NCBI RefSeq assembly: GCF_002954585.1
Contig: NZ_MSCI01000010.1
Coordinates: forward strand, 1 to 36,851
Reading direction: 5' to 3'
DNA length: 36,851 bases
Source: Vibrio chagasii
GTDB taxonomy: Bacteria; Pseudomonadota; Gammaproteobacteria; Enterobacterales; Vibrionaceae
The notes under the pieces are model-generated. The model was given only the letters and a program-made list of their open reading frames with translations, was not told the DNA's origin and made no database searches. A program made the translations under genes and the position numbers. Each line of letters opens with the position of its first letter. Position 1 is the stretch's first letter. Shown here piece after piece: positions 24,283 through 33,372 of this stretch.

Positions 24283-26121
24283 ATGACCGCCACTCTGATT
24301 GTTGAGCAAACACCAACTCCCGCGAATGATGCGCAAAACATCCTCGAAGATGTATTTGGCTATCAAAGCTTTCGCGATGGTCAGCAAGAGGTCATTGATT
24401 TGGCTGTTCAAGGCCGAGATAGCTTGGTGATAATGCCGACGGGTGGTGGTAAATCTTTGTGTTACCAGATCCCTGCTTTAGTTCGTGAAGGGCTGACTTT
24501 GGTTATCTCACCGCTTATCTCGTTGATGAAAGACCAAGTCGATCAGTTGAAAGCCAATGGTGTAGCAGCGGAGTGCATTAACTCTTCCATGCCACGTGAC
24601 CAACTACTGAGTGTGTTTAATCGAATGAACTCAGGTCAGCTCAAGATGGTCTATGTGTCACCAGAGCGTGTGTTGATGCGTGATTTCATTGAACGCCTAC
24701 AAGGTTTACCGCTTTCGATGATTGCGGTCGATGAGGCGCACTGTATCTCTCAATGGGGACACGACTTCCGCCCGGAATATGCATCATTAGGTCAGCTGAA
24801 ACAGTATTTCCCGCACGTGCCTTATATGGCGCTGACGGCAACCGCTGACGATGCAACTCGCAAAGATATTGTCTCGCGTCTACAGCTGGTGGATCCGCAT
24901 ACCTATTTGGGCAGCTTTGACCGTCCTAATATTCGCTATAACCTTGTCGAGAAACACAAGCCAGTGTCTCAGGTGGTTCGCTACCTAGAAACTCAGAAGG
25001 GCAATTGCGGCATCATCTACTGTGGTAGCCGTAAAAAAGTTGAGATGGTCACCGAGAAGCTGTGCAACAACGGTATTCGTGCCGCGGGTTATCACGCGGG
25101 TATGGACACTGACGAGCGTGCTTACGTTCAAGAAGCCTTCCAACGCGATGATATTCAGATCGTAGTCGCGACGGTGGCGTTTGGTATGGGTATCAATAAG
25201 CCTAACGTACGCTTTGTGGTGCACTTTGATATTCCACGCAACATCGAGTCTTACTATCAAGAGACTGGCCGTGCAGGCCGTGATGGTTTGCCTGCTGAAG
25301 CTATGATGCTGTTTGATCCTGCTGATATGGGGTGGCTGCGTCGTATGCTGGATGAAAAAGAAGAAGGCCCGCAAAAACAGGTTGAGATGCACAAGCTAAA
25401 CGCGATGAGCGCCTTTGCCGAAGCGCAAACCTGTCGTCGTCAGGTTCTGCTCAACTACTTTGGTGAATATCGTGAGAAGCAATGTGGCAACTGCGATATC
25501 TGTTTAGACCCGCCAAAACACTTTGATGCGACCCAAGAGGCGCAGAAGGCGTTGTCTTGTGTGTACCGTGTGAATCAGTCGTTTGGTATGGGCTATGTGG
25601 TTGAAGTGATGCGTGGTATGCAGAACATCCGTGTCCGCGATAATGGTCACGACAAACTTTCTACTTACGGTATTGGCCGCGACCACAGCCACGACTACTG
25701 GATCAGTATCTTCCGTCAGTTAATTCATAAAGGTTTGTTGTTCCAGAACATCACACGTAACTCGACCTTGCAGTTAACTGAAGAGGCACGCCCATTGCTG
25801 CGTGGTGAGATGTCGCTAGAGTTAGCGGTACCTCGTTTAGATACAGCGGTGCGTAACGCTAAGTCAGACAAGTTAAGCAGCAAGAACTACGATAAAAAGC
25901 TATTTGCCAAACTGCGTAAGCTGCGTAAGTCGATTGCCGACGAAGATGGCTTACCACCATACGTGGTATTCAGTGACGCAACATTGATTGATATGGCAGA
26001 AGTTCTGCCGACGTCTTACGGTGAAATGCTTGCGGTAAATGGTGTTGGCCAGCGTAAGCTCGACAAATATGCCGACCCATTCCTAGATTTGATTCAAGAA
26101 CACATCACAACACACGGCTAA
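24283..26121 (+). CDS. recQ: ATP-dependent DNA helicase RecQ
   Basis: A 612-aa 3'-5' helicase for recombination and fork repair. Walker A is MPTGGGKS (Lys57) and the DEAH box is Asp150-His153 in VDEAHCISQWGHDFRP. The zinc-binding RQC part has Cys384, 401, 404 and 407 (QCGNCDIC), and the HRDC domain fills the last 80 residues (LFAKLRKLRKSIADEDGLPP). The frame is open for 104 codons further upstream, but that region overlaps rarD on the other strand. ATG 24283 has AGGA (24272-24275) and gives a length equal to E. coli RecQ. A DUF3630-like gene follows 15 nt later. Confidence 0.96.
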   Translation: MTATLIVEQTPTPANDAQNILEDVFGYQSFRDGQQEVIDLAVQGRDSLVIMPTGGGKSLCYQIPALVREGLTLVISPLISLMKDQVDQLKANGVAAECINSSMPRDQLLSVFNRMNSGQLKMVYVSPERVLMRDFIERLQGLPLSMIAVDEAHCISQWGHDFRPEYASLGQLKQYFPHVPYMALTATADDATRKDIVSRLQLVDPHTYLGSFDRPNIRYNLVEKHKPVSQVVRYLETQKGNCGIIYCGSRKKVEMVTEKLCNNGIRAAGYHAGMDTDERAYVQEAFQRDDIQIVVATVAFGMGINKPNVRFVVHFDIPRNIESYYQETGRAGRDGLPAEAMMLFDPADMGWLRRMLDEKEEGPQKQVEMHKLNAMSAFAEAQTCRRQVLLNYFGEYREKQCGNCDICLDPPKHFDATQEAQKALSCVYRVNQSFGMGYVVEVMRGMQNIRVRDNGHDKLSTYGIGRDHSHDYWISIFRQLIHKGLLFQNITRNSTLQLTEEARPLLRGEMSLELAVPRLDTAVRNAKSDKLSSKNYDKKLFAKLRKLRKSIADEDGLPPYVVFSDATLIDMAEVLPTSYGEMLAVNGVGQRKLDKYADPFLDLIQEHITTHG

Positions 26122-26136
26122 TAACAGAGGTATTAA

Positions 26137-26436
26137 ATGGAATTTGGTTTAAGAGAGTATTTGGCAGAAGAAGGGCGCTTATTGGTGACAACACCGAGCT
26201 TTGACTTCGACTCTTACCCTGAAATTGGCGAACGCCTCGTTAGCTTGTTATCGGCTACGGTTGTTGAAAAACAGTGGGATGCTGACATGCACTCATGGCT
26301 GGTGGATTTTGAAGGGTGCCAGATGTTCTTAAAGTCGGAACACTACAGTGAATCTGTGTGGTTTGAATCTCTTAGTCCAGAAGCGAGCCGTGAAGAGTTC
26401 GATTATCTAGCCGCTTTGTTCAAGCGTGGCTTCTAA
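26137..26436 (+). CDS. small conserved protein, DUF3630-like
   Basis: A 99-aa acidic cytoplasmic protein of unknown function. It is 15 nt downstream of recQ with an AGAGG ribosome site, so it is almost certainly co-transcribed with the helicase. The sequence (FDFDSYPEIGERLVSLL; DADMHSWLVDFEGCQMFLK; EEFDYLAALFKRGF) reads like the DUF3630 family of gammaproteobacteria. No catalytic motif is visible. A role linked to RecQ is suggested only by position. Confidence 0.75.
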   Translation: MEFGLREYLAEEGRLLVTTPSFDFDSYPEIGERLVSLLSATVVEKQWDADMHSWLVDFEGCQMFLKSEHYSESVWFESLSPEASREEFDYLAALFKRGF

Positions 26437-26533
26437 CTGTTAACATTGCCTCTAAACCTAGTTTCTCGCTACTGAGCTTTAAACACCTTCTAGCAATAAA
26501 AGTGAGAGTAAACGTTTGCATATATTCTCACCG

Positions 26534-26561
26534 TTGCAGCTAAAATTGATTAATGTATAAT
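26534..26561 (+). promoter_or_regulatory. promoter of the preQ1 switch/transporter gene
   Basis: TTGCAG (26534-26539) and TATAAT (26556-26561), 16 bp apart. The start would be near 26568, giving a leader of about 125 nt that ends in the riboswitch. Confidence 0.65.
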
Positions 26562-26652
26562 CGCCCGCCGCTCGATAGAGCAAATGATAGATACATTTTT
26601 CATTCACATTATTGGTAAGAGCTTTCTTTATTTCGATAGAGAAATGACTCGA

Positions 26653-26688
26653 TTTGGGTTCCCTCACCCCCAAACCAAACTAAAAAGG
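26653..26688 (+). ncRNA. preQ1-I riboswitch
   Basis: A 36-nt compact aptamer just before a queuosine-precursor transporter. P1 is TTTGGG (26653-26658) with CCCAAA (26669-26674), the loop is TTCCCTCACC (26659-26668), and the A-rich tail ends in AACTAAAAAGG (26678-26688). This matches the preQ1-I layout of hairpin plus A-rich tail folding back as an H-type pseudoknot. The terminal AAGG is the Shine-Dalgarno of the gene (start 26695), and loop CC residues can pair with it, so ligand binding should block translation. Identified by eye from the consensus and from gene context. Confidence 0.72.
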
Positions 26689-26694
26689 TACAGC

Positions 26695-27366
26695 ATGAGT
26701 AACTTTACCCCAGCGCAACAGCGCAAAGCCCTAGCATTATTAGTTTTGTTCCACTTAGTGATTATTGCGTCAAGCAACTACTTGGTTCAGCTACCTTTTA
26801 CCATCTTCGGTATGCACACCACTTGGGGCGCTTTCACTTTCCCATTTATCTTCTTAGCAACAGACCTGACCGTTCGCATTTTTGGCGCTCAGCTTGCTCG
26901 TAAAATCATTTTCTTAGTGATGTTGCCTGCACTGGCGGTTTCTTACTTCTTGTCGGTGGTGTTCTTTGAAGGGCAATTCCAAGGTTTTAGCCATCTGGGT
27001 GAATTTAACCTATTTGTAGCACGCATCGCTGCTGCAAGTTTCATGGCTTACTTGCTTGGCCAAATCTTAGATGTTCATGTTTTCAACCGCTTGCGTCAGC
27101 TTAAGCAGTGGTGGGTTGCGCCAACCTGTTCAACGCTTTTTGGTAATGCTATCGATACTATTGCGTTCTTTGCGATCGCATTCTACCAAAGCCCAGATCC
27201 ATTTATGGCTGAACATTGGACTGAGATTGCACTGGTTGATTACGGTTTCAAACTTATCATCAGCCTAGGTTTGTTTGTTCCTATGTATGGTGTGCTTCTG
27301 AACTACATCGTTAAGAAGTTAACCGCCGTGAACCCTGACTTTAGAGTGACAGGTGCTAATGTGTGA
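26695..27366 (+). CDS. yhhQ: queuosine precursor transporter YhhQ (VUT family)
   Basis: A 223-aa inner-membrane protein with about six segments that imports preQ0/preQ1 for tRNA queuosine synthesis. Typical blocks are SNYLVQLPFTIFGMHTTWGAF, FPFIFLATDLTVRIFGAQLAR (each given in part) and the GNAIDTIAFFAIAF helix. The start ATG 26695 follows AAGG of the riboswitch tail with 6-nt spacing. The frame is open 37 codons further up, but that would translate the riboswitch. The preceding riboswitch and this gene support each other. Confidence 0.92.
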   Translation: MSNFTPAQQRKALALLVLFHLVIIASSNYLVQLPFTIFGMHTTWGAFTFPFIFLATDLTVRIFGAQLARKIIFLVMLPALAVSYFLSVVFFEGQFQGFSHLGEFNLFVARIAAASFMAYLLGQILDVHVFNRLRQLKQWWVAPTCSTLFGNAIDTIAFFAIAFYQSPDPFMAEHWTEIALVDYGFKLIISLGLFVPMYGVLLNYIVKKLTAVNPDFRVTGANV

Positions 27367-27401
27367 GGGTCAGATTAGAAAGGCATTAGTGCAAAGATAA
27401 T

Positions 27402-27437
27402 AAATAGCCCAAGTTAGTAGACTAACTTGGGCTATTT
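27402..27437. terminator. bidirectional terminator between yhhQ and gppA
   Basis: A 17-bp dyad (27402-27418 with 27421-27437) with A-run and T-run flanks, in the convergent gap. Very strong in both directions. Confidence 0.92.
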
Positions 27438-27458
27438 TACTTTTAGTGTCAGATATGA

Positions 27459-28955
27459 TTAGACGAGGCATTCAATAGAAAGTGGCCAGCCAATGTCTGT
27501 TTGTCGATTCGATTCAATCTCTAGCTCTGCAGCGGTCAGCGGGTTGTCGGCTAGCCATTGCTTAGAGAGTGTTAGAGTTAGATTATTATCGTCAGCCGTT
27601 AGCGCAAACTCAGGCTCTAGCTCTGGGTTACGACGATGCGTTAATAGAATCGCTAGACGCAGAATACGTAGGATACGTTTACTGCTTGTGCCTGATACTG
27701 CGTGTTGTTCTGGCAGTGACGTTAGCTGTTCACGGTAGCGTCGCGTTAATTCACCTAGGTAGTGTTTCTGTGCGCGGGTGAAACCAGGTAAATCTAGGTT
27801 CTGCAGCAGGTAAGCACTGTGTTCACCGCCTTTCTTGAAGTCGATGGTTAAACCGATTTCATGAAGTTTGGCTGCAGTTTGCAGTAGGACACTAGCTTGA
27901 GGTTCTGACACCCAAGCTTCGCCGCCTGCTTGTTCTAGCAGAGTCTGCGCTGCTGCTGCGACTTGGTCGCCGTAGCTTACGTCCATCTGGTAACGTGATT
28001 GAACGCTCTTGATAGTGCGAGCGCGGATATCGTCTTGGCGAAGCTCATCAACCATCTCGTAGGCAAGGCCTTCACGCAGTGCACCACCTGCGAGTGTCAT
28101 CGAGTCGATCTTAAGCAGTTCAAAGATAGCAATCAGGATAGAAAGACCGCTAGGGAACACCAAAGCGCGCTCCAGGGTTAACCCTTCTATTTCTAGCTCT
28201 TCTAAGCGCTCAGTAATCATCGCTTGTTTTTGTAAGCGCTTAAGTTTGGTATGAGTGATAACCTCATCCATGCCTTGCGCTAACATGATTTCTTGCAGTG
28301 CTTGAACTGTACCACTAGCGCCAACACACACATCCCAACCGATATCGGTGTAGCTCTCTAAGATAGGAGCTAAAGTCGATTTCGCGGCTTCAATTGCGTT
28401 GTCGAAGTTGGTTGCGGTTAATTGGCGGTCTTTAAAGTGGCGCTCAAGCCATGTTACACAGCCCATTTTTAGGCTAGTCAACGCTTTTGCTGAGAAACCT
28501 TCACCGATGATCATCTCGGTACTTGCGCCACCAATATCCACTACCAGTCGGCGGCCGCTGCCACCAGAAGTGTGTGCCACGCCTTTATAGATAGTCGCAG
28601 CTTCTTCTTCACCGGAGATAACATTGATGTCGTAGCCAAGGATCTGGTTCGCTTTCTCAAGAAAGATATCCACATTGGTTGCGGTACGTAGGGTCGCTGT
28701 ACCAACAATGCGGATATTTTCTTTCGGAATGTCCTGCAGTCGCTCTGCAAAGAGACTCAAACAGTCCCAACCGCGCTGCATAGCTTCGGTACTAAGCGCA
28801 TTATTTTCATCTAAGCCTGCAGCTAAACGCACTTTGCGCTTAATCTTAGCCATGGTTTGTACGCTGCCATCGATATGACGCACAACGAGCATATGAAAAC
28901 TGTTCGACCCGAGGTCGATTGCAGCGTAAAGCGGGGGTGACACTGTTTGACTCAT
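27459..28955 (-). CDS. gppA: guanosine-5'-triphosphate,3'-diphosphate pyrophosphatase GppA (Ppx/GppA family)
   Basis: 498 aa, ASKHA-fold phosphatase. It converts pppGpp to ppGpp and can degrade polyphosphate. The phosphate-binding loops are visible: AAIDLGSNSFHMLVV at the N-terminus, GTATLRTATN, SGEEEA, and VVDIGGASTEMIIG. The C-terminal half is the HD-like helical domain. Assigned as GppA rather than Ppx because its length matches and it lies 6 nt behind rhlB, the same arrangement as in E. coli. Confidence 0.93.
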   Translation of the reverse strand: MSQTVSPPLYAAIDLGSNSFHMLVVRHIDGSVQTMAKIKRKVRLAAGLDENNALSTEAMQRGWDCLSLFAERLQDIPKENIRIVGTATLRTATNVDIFLEKANQILGYDINVISGEEEAATIYKGVAHTSGGSGRRLVVDIGGASTEMIIGEGFSAKALTSLKMGCVTWLERHFKDRQLTATNFDNAIEAAKSTLAPILESYTDIGWDVCVGASGTVQALQEIMLAQGMDEVITHTKLKRLQKQAMITERLEELEIEGLTLERALVFPSGLSILIAIFELLKIDSMTLAGGALREGLAYEMVDELRQDDIRARTIKSVQSRYQMDVSYGDQVAAAAQTLLEQAGGEAWVSEPQASVLLQTAAKLHEIGLTIDFKKGGEHSAYLLQNLDLPGFTRAQKHYLGELTRRYREQLTSLPEQHAVSGTSSKRILRILRLAILLTHRRNPELEPEFALTADDNNLTLTLSKQWLADNPLTAAELEIESNRQTDIGWPLSIECLV

Positions 28956-28961
28956 AAGCGA

Positions 28962-30272
28962 CTAAGCTTCCTTGTTGTGACGCGGTTGGCGTGGGCGACG
29001 GTTCTGGTTTGGTTTACGGTTACCGTTGCGTGAGCCATTGTTGTTTGAGCGGCGTTGTTGCGGGTTACGTGTACGTAAGCGCAATGGTGCTGGTAGATCT
29101 TCTAGCAGTGCAGAAGCGTCGTAGTCAGACACTGGGATCGCGTGCTCAATGTACTCTTCGATTGGTGGCAAGTTGATTGCGTAATCTTCACAAGCAAAGC
29201 TGATCGAGTGACCACTTGCACCAGCACGACCTGTACGGCCGATACGGTGAACGTAATCTTCACAATCGTCTGGTAGATCGAAGTTGAATACGTGCGTTAC
29301 TTGAGGAATGTGTAGGCCACGAGCAGCAACATCGGTTGCAACCAGTAGGTCAACATCACCTTGAGTGAATTGCTCAAGAATCTTTTCACGTTTCTTCTGT
29401 GGTACATCACCAGTCAATAGGCCAACACGGTGACCATCGGCAGCCAAATGGCCCCAAACTGATTCACACTTGTGCTTAGTGTTAGCGAAGATAATAGCGC
29501 GCTCTGGCCACTCTTCTTCTACTAGTGTCTGTAGCAGTGCCATCTTGTGTTCGTTAGAAGGGTAGAACAACTCTTCTTTAATACGGTGGCCTGTTTTACG
29601 CTCTGGCTCAACAACAACATGCTCTGGGTTATGCATGTGTTCGAAAGCCAACTCTTGTACGCGGTAAGACAGAGTCGCAGAGAACAGCATGTTCAAACGA
29701 TCTTTAGGTTCAGGCATACGACGGAACAAGAAGCGGATGTCTTTAATAAAGCCCAGATCGAACATACGGTCTGCTTCATCCAATACAACTGCTTGAATGT
29801 GGTTAAGGTTAAATACCTTCTGCTTGTAGAAATCGATAATACGGCCAGTGGTACCAATTAAGATATCTGCGCCTTCTTCGATCTTACCTAGCTGCTTGTC
29901 GTAGCTTTCGCCACCGTAAGCCAATGCTGCTTTGATACCAGTACTTGCAACTAGAGGTTCAGCATCGTTGAAGATCTGAATCGCGAGTTCGCGTGTAGGT
30001 GCCATAATAATCGCACGTGGCTGGTTAGGCTTACGCCCTTCATGCTCAGGTGTTTTTAGTAGGTGGTTAAAAGTAGCAGTAAGAAACGCAAGCGTTTTAC
30101 CAGTACCCGTTTGGGCCTGGCCTGCAATGTCTTGGCCGGTGAGCAGTACCGGGAGCGCCAAGGCTTGGATAGGGGTACAATAATCGAACCCTTTTTTCTC
30201 CAATCCTTCAATGACTTGCGGGTGTAAATCCAAGTCGGCGAACTTTTGCTCTGTGATATGCGTCTTTTTCAT
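28962..30272 (-). CDS. rhlB: ATP-dependent RNA helicase RhlB
   Basis: A 436-aa DEAD-box helicase, the RNA-unwinding partner of RNase E in the degradosome. Motifs are the Q motif FDYCTPIQ, AQTGTGKT, PTRELAIQ, DEADRMFDLGF, SAT and HRIGRTGRAG. The N-terminus (MKKTHITEQKFADLDLHP) is close to E. coli RhlB. The last 40 residues are basic and rich in Arg, Asn and Gln, the usual RNA-binding tail. It is divergent from trxA across about 110 nt and is the first gene of an rhlB-gppA unit. Confidence 0.96.
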   Translation of the reverse strand: MKKTHITEQKFADLDLHPQVIEGLEKKGFDYCTPIQALALPVLLTGQDIAGQAQTGTGKTLAFLTATFNHLLKTPEHEGRKPNQPRAIIMAPTRELAIQIFNDAEPLVASTGIKAALAYGGESYDKQLGKIEEGADILIGTTGRIIDFYKQKVFNLNHIQAVVLDEADRMFDLGFIKDIRFLFRRMPEPKDRLNMLFSATLSYRVQELAFEHMHNPEHVVVEPERKTGHRIKEELFYPSNEHKMALLQTLVEEEWPERAIIFANTKHKCESVWGHLAADGHRVGLLTGDVPQKKREKILEQFTQGDVDLLVATDVAARGLHIPQVTHVFNFDLPDDCEDYVHRIGRTGRAGASGHSISFACEDYAINLPPIEEYIEHAIPVSDYDASALLEDLPAPLRLRTRNPQQRRSNNNGSRNGNRKPNQNRRPRQPRHNKEA

Positions 30273-30383
30273 TGCTATAGAATATCAGCTTAAGCTTGCA
30301 ATACGAAAGTAAATACATTCCAATAGGGCATCTATTTACTGGTTATCATCCAACCAGTTCTAAAAAATACATTGGAGTGGAAG

Positions 30384-30710
30384 ATGAGTGATAAGATTTT
30401 GCAGCTAACTGATGACGGTTTTGAGAACGATGTGATCAACGCTGCAGGCCCTGTTCTTGTTGATTTTTGGGCAGAATGGTGTGGCCCTTGTAAGATGATT
30501 GCGCCGATTCTTGATGAAATCGCAGACGAGTACGAAGGCAAGCTCACTATCGGTAAACTTAATATCGACCAAAATGCTGGAACACCACCAAAGTTTGGTA
30601 TTCGCGGCATTCCAACGCTTCTTCTTTTCAAAGATGGCGGCGTAGCAGCGACTAAAGTTGGTGCATTGTCTAAAACTCAACTTAAAGAGTTCCTAGACGC
30701 TAACCTATAA
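30384..30710 (+). CDS. trxA: thioredoxin 1
   Basis: A 108-aa cytoplasmic thiol-disulfide carrier. The active site is WCGPC (Cys33/Cys36) and the cis-proline loop is GIRGIPTLLLF. The start ATG 30384 gives MSDKI, as in E. coli, with GGAG at 30374-30377; an in-frame TTG at 30372 overlaps that site. It supplies electrons to Tpx, among others. It precedes rho, with a terminator between them, as in E. coli. Confidence 0.97.
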   Translation: MSDKILQLTDDGFENDVINAAGPVLVDFWAEWCGPCKMIAPILDEIADEYEGKLTIGKLNIDQNAGTPPKFGIRGIPTLLLFKDGGVAATKVGALSKTQLKEFLDANL

Positions 30711-30731
30711 TCAGGTGAGTATTTGATAAAG

Positions 30732-30767
30732 AAACCGTGCAGTTAACAAATGCACGGTTTTGTTTTT
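30732..30767 (+). terminator. terminator between trxA and rho
   Basis: A 10-bp stem (AAACCGTGCA 30732-30741 with TGCACGGTTT 30751-30760), 9-nt loop, then TGTTTTTT. It separates trxA from the rho leader (about 140 nt, in which I see no leader peptide with confidence). Confidence 0.88.
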
Positions 30768-30909
30768 TCTAAGCTATGGACTAGTCTTAGTTTTAGTGCT
30801 AATTTATCGCACGTTAATTGAACGAATTTCTCTTCTTGGTCGATCCTGTGACCGAATCCCTCTTAACTAGAAAACAGATCTTATTTTGACTAAACAAGCA
30901 TCCACCACA

Positions 30910-32169
30910 ATGAATCTTACAGAACTGAAGAACAGGCCTGTGTCTGAACTTGTTAAACTTGGCGAAAGCCTAGGCCTTGAAAACCTAGCTCGTCTAAGAA
31001 AACAGGACATTATCTTCGCTATCCTTAAAGCACATGCAAAAAGTGGTGAAGACATCTTCGGTGACGGTGTTCTTGAAATTCTGCAAGACGGTTTTGGTTT
31101 TCTTCGTAGCGCAGACAGCTCGTACTTAGCGGGTCCTGATGACATCTACGTATCACCAAGTCAGATTCGTCGTTTCAACCTACGTACTGGTGACTCAATT
31201 GCCGGAAAGATTCGCCCACCTAAAGATGGCGAACGTTACTTTGCTCTACTTAAAGTAAACACGGTAAACCACGACAAACCAGACAACGCTCGTAACAAAA
31301 TCCTTTTTGAAAACCTTACCCCTCTACATGCTAACGAACGCATGGTTATGGAGCGTGGTAATGGTGCGACAGAAGATATCACAGCTCGTATCCTTGACCT
31401 TGCATCTCCAATTGGTAAAGGTCAGCGTGGCTTGATTGTTGCTCCGCCAAAAGCGGGTAAGACAATGCTTCTGCAAAACATCGCGCAAAGTATCGCTCAC
31501 AACCACCCTGAGTGTGAACTAATGGTTCTACTTATCGATGAGCGTCCGGAAGAAGTAACAGAAATGCAGCGCCTAGTGAAAGGTGAAGTAGTTGCTTCTA
31601 CATTCGATGAGCCAGCATCTCGCCACGTGCAAGTAGCAGAAATGGTTATCGAAAAAGCGAAGCGTCTTGTTGAACACAAGAAAGACGTGGTTATCCTTCT
31701 GGACTCAATCACTCGTCTAGCGCGTGCATACAACACGGTAGTACCTTCATCAGGTAAAGTACTAACTGGTGGTGTAGACGCAAACGCACTTCACCGTCCT
31801 AAGCGTTTCTTCGGTGCAGCTCGTAACGTTGAAGAAGGCGGTAGCTTGACTATCATCGCAACAGCACTGGTTGATACTGGTTCTAAGATGGATGAAGTTA
31901 TCTACGAAGAATTCAAAGGTACAGGTAACATGGAACTGCACCTTAACCGTAAGATTGCTGAAAAACGTGTATTCCCTGCGATTGATTTCAACCGCTCTGG
32001 TACTCGTCGTGAAGAGCTTCTTACTAAGAACGATGAACTACAGAAGATGTGGATCCTGCGTAAGATTGTTCACCCAATGGGCGAAATCGATGCAATGGAA
32101 TTCCTTATCGACAAGCTAGCAATGACGAAAACGAACGATGAGTTCTTTGACGCTATGCGTCGTCAGTAA
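30910..32169 (+). CDS. rho: transcription termination factor Rho
   Basis: A 419-aa hexameric RNA-dependent ATPase that ends transcription. It is nearly identical in layout to E. coli Rho: N-terminal RNA-binding region (DGFGFLRSADSSYLAGPDD), Walker A PPKAGKT, Walker B VVILLDSITR, and the Q/R-loop regions. I start at ATG 30910 (MNLTELKN) because it gives the exact E. coli length; the frame extends eight codons to a TTG at 30886, and neither start has a strong ribosome site. Strong codon bias fits high expression. Confidence 0.97.
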   Translation: MNLTELKNRPVSELVKLGESLGLENLARLRKQDIIFAILKAHAKSGEDIFGDGVLEILQDGFGFLRSADSSYLAGPDDIYVSPSQIRRFNLRTGDSIAGKIRPPKDGERYFALLKVNTVNHDKPDNARNKILFENLTPLHANERMVMERGNGATEDITARILDLASPIGKGQRGLIVAPPKAGKTMLLQNIAQSIAHNHPECELMVLLIDERPEEVTEMQRLVKGEVVASTFDEPASRHVQVAEMVIEKAKRLVEHKKDVVILLDSITRLARAYNTVVPSSGKVLTGGVDANALHRPKRFFGAARNVEEGGSLTIIATALVDTGSKMDEVIYEEFKGTGNMELHLNRKIAEKRVFPAIDFNRSGTRREELLTKNDELQKMWILRKIVHPMGEIDAMEFLIDKLAMTKTNDEFFDAMRRQ

Positions 32170-32193
32170 TCTTGATTAGCTGATAGTTATTAG

Positions 32194-32223
32194 AAAGCGC
32201 TGCCCTCGGGTAGCGCTTTTTAT
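32194..32223 (+). terminator. terminator after rho
   Basis: AAAGCGCT (32194-32201) pairs with AGCGCTTT (32212-32219), extended by GCC/GGT, then a T-run. Confidence 0.9.
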
Positions 32224-32279
32224 TTGCATTTTGTAGCGTCAGCTTGCAGAATGACCAAAAGTGTTACAAGGAAGTTAAA

Positions 32280-33275
32280 ATGCAACATGGACTGTTGTCA
32301 TCATTACTCTTGTCTACTTCACTGTTACTTTCACCGGTAGGTACTGTTAATGCCACCGAGATGTCTCCACATACAGTAGAGTCTTGGCTTGAGAATGATC
32401 AAGTAAAACTAAAAACTGCTGAATTGCTTGAGCTTGTCGTGCGCGATGAAGTGAATTCGTTACGCTTTGCACTTGAGCGCCTGACATTTCCCCAGCAAGA
32501 GGTGGCTCGTTACCAACTCTTGAAGAAGATTGAACAGCAAAAAATCGTACTCACACCTAAGATGTCTATCTTTGTGGAGCAACAGCTCGCTATTACGCCA
32601 ACCTACCAAGTATTAGAGCGTGGAGATGGCTATGAATTTACGGTTCCAGCCTTTAATTACCCTTCGATAGCAAACCGCTTAATCAAACAATTCCGTGCTG
32701 ACCAAAATACCTTGATGTTTGTGCTCGATGCAGAGAAACAGAACCTCAACCTTAAAGAGTGGCTAACTGGGTCTGAGCATCAGGTCCAAACTCGAGAAGC
32801 GCTACTCATAAGAGAATTGGATAGCTTGTCTCCAGAGGCTGTGAATTACTTAGCAAAACAGCTAACAGAGTCGCCGATAGTCAGCTGGTTACCCTCTACC
32901 GAAGTAGTGGTTCGATTGGCACAGGTGAGCGAAGACCCAGATGTTTATCAAATCCTCTGGAAGATGAAAGCCGATTATCATAGCCAAGCTGAACTGGTTC
33001 GTCTCGCTGAGAGTAAATCCCCATTTGCCTTAGAGCAGGTGATGGCTGCAACGAAAAATCCAAGATTAAAAGAAGAAGCGATTACTTTGCTGACGAGAGT
33101 GAACCCACTGTCAGAAGAGGTGAAAGACTTTTTAGTTTCTCGCATGGCGATTGCTGATGATGCGCCATTGGTCGCTCGTGAGTTGGCAAAACAAGGGCAC
33201 ACTAATTGGTTGCAAGAGCTCGTGAGTGACAACCCACAAGTTAAAAGTTCAGTGATCCAACAAGTGCTTCCGTAA
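32280..33275 (+). CDS. secreted protein of unknown function with helical repeats
   Basis: 331 aa, function not recognised. The N-terminus is a Sec signal peptide (MQHGLLSSLLLSTSLLLSP, cleavage probably near NATEM, residue about 26). The mature part is helical; residues from about 245 to the end show regular helix pairs like HEAT repeats (LAESKSPFALEQVMAATKN; LLTRVNPLSEEVKDFLVSRM). No enzyme motif is visible. The start ATG 32280 has AAGGAAG at good spacing; an in-frame TTG at 32244 lacks one. It has its own terminator, and lies between rho and ubiD. Probably periplasmic. Confidence 0.78.
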   Translation: MQHGLLSSLLLSTSLLLSPVGTVNATEMSPHTVESWLENDQVKLKTAELLELVVRDEVNSLRFALERLTFPQQEVARYQLLKKIEQQKIVLTPKMSIFVEQQLAITPTYQVLERGDGYEFTVPAFNYPSIANRLIKQFRADQNTLMFVLDAEKQNLNLKEWLTGSEHQVQTREALLIRELDSLSPEAVNYLAKQLTESPIVSWLPSTEVVVRLAQVSEDPDVYQILWKMKADYHSQAELVRLAESKSPFALEQVMAATKNPRLKEEAITLLTRVNPLSEEVKDFLVSRMAIADDAPLVARELAKQGHTNWLQELVSDNPQVKSSVIQQVLP

Positions 33276-33303
33276 CTGGGTTTTACCTCTCAATAACCTT
33301 ACT

Positions 33304-33335
33304 AAAAAGGGGGATCTCACGATGCCCCTTTTTGA
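33304..33335 (+). terminator. terminator after the secreted protein gene
   Basis: AAAAAGGGG (33304-33312) pairs with CCCCTTTTT (33325-33333) around a 12-nt loop that can form an inner ATC/GAT pair. Confidence 0.88.
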
Positions 33336-33372
33336 TATACTGAGCGCAGAATAATCAGCATGTAGAAGTTCT

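Noticed and set aside
26584..26694. 37-codon extension of the yhhQ frame
   Set aside because: It would translate through the riboswitch; the internal ATG 26695 has the ribosome site and family N-terminus.
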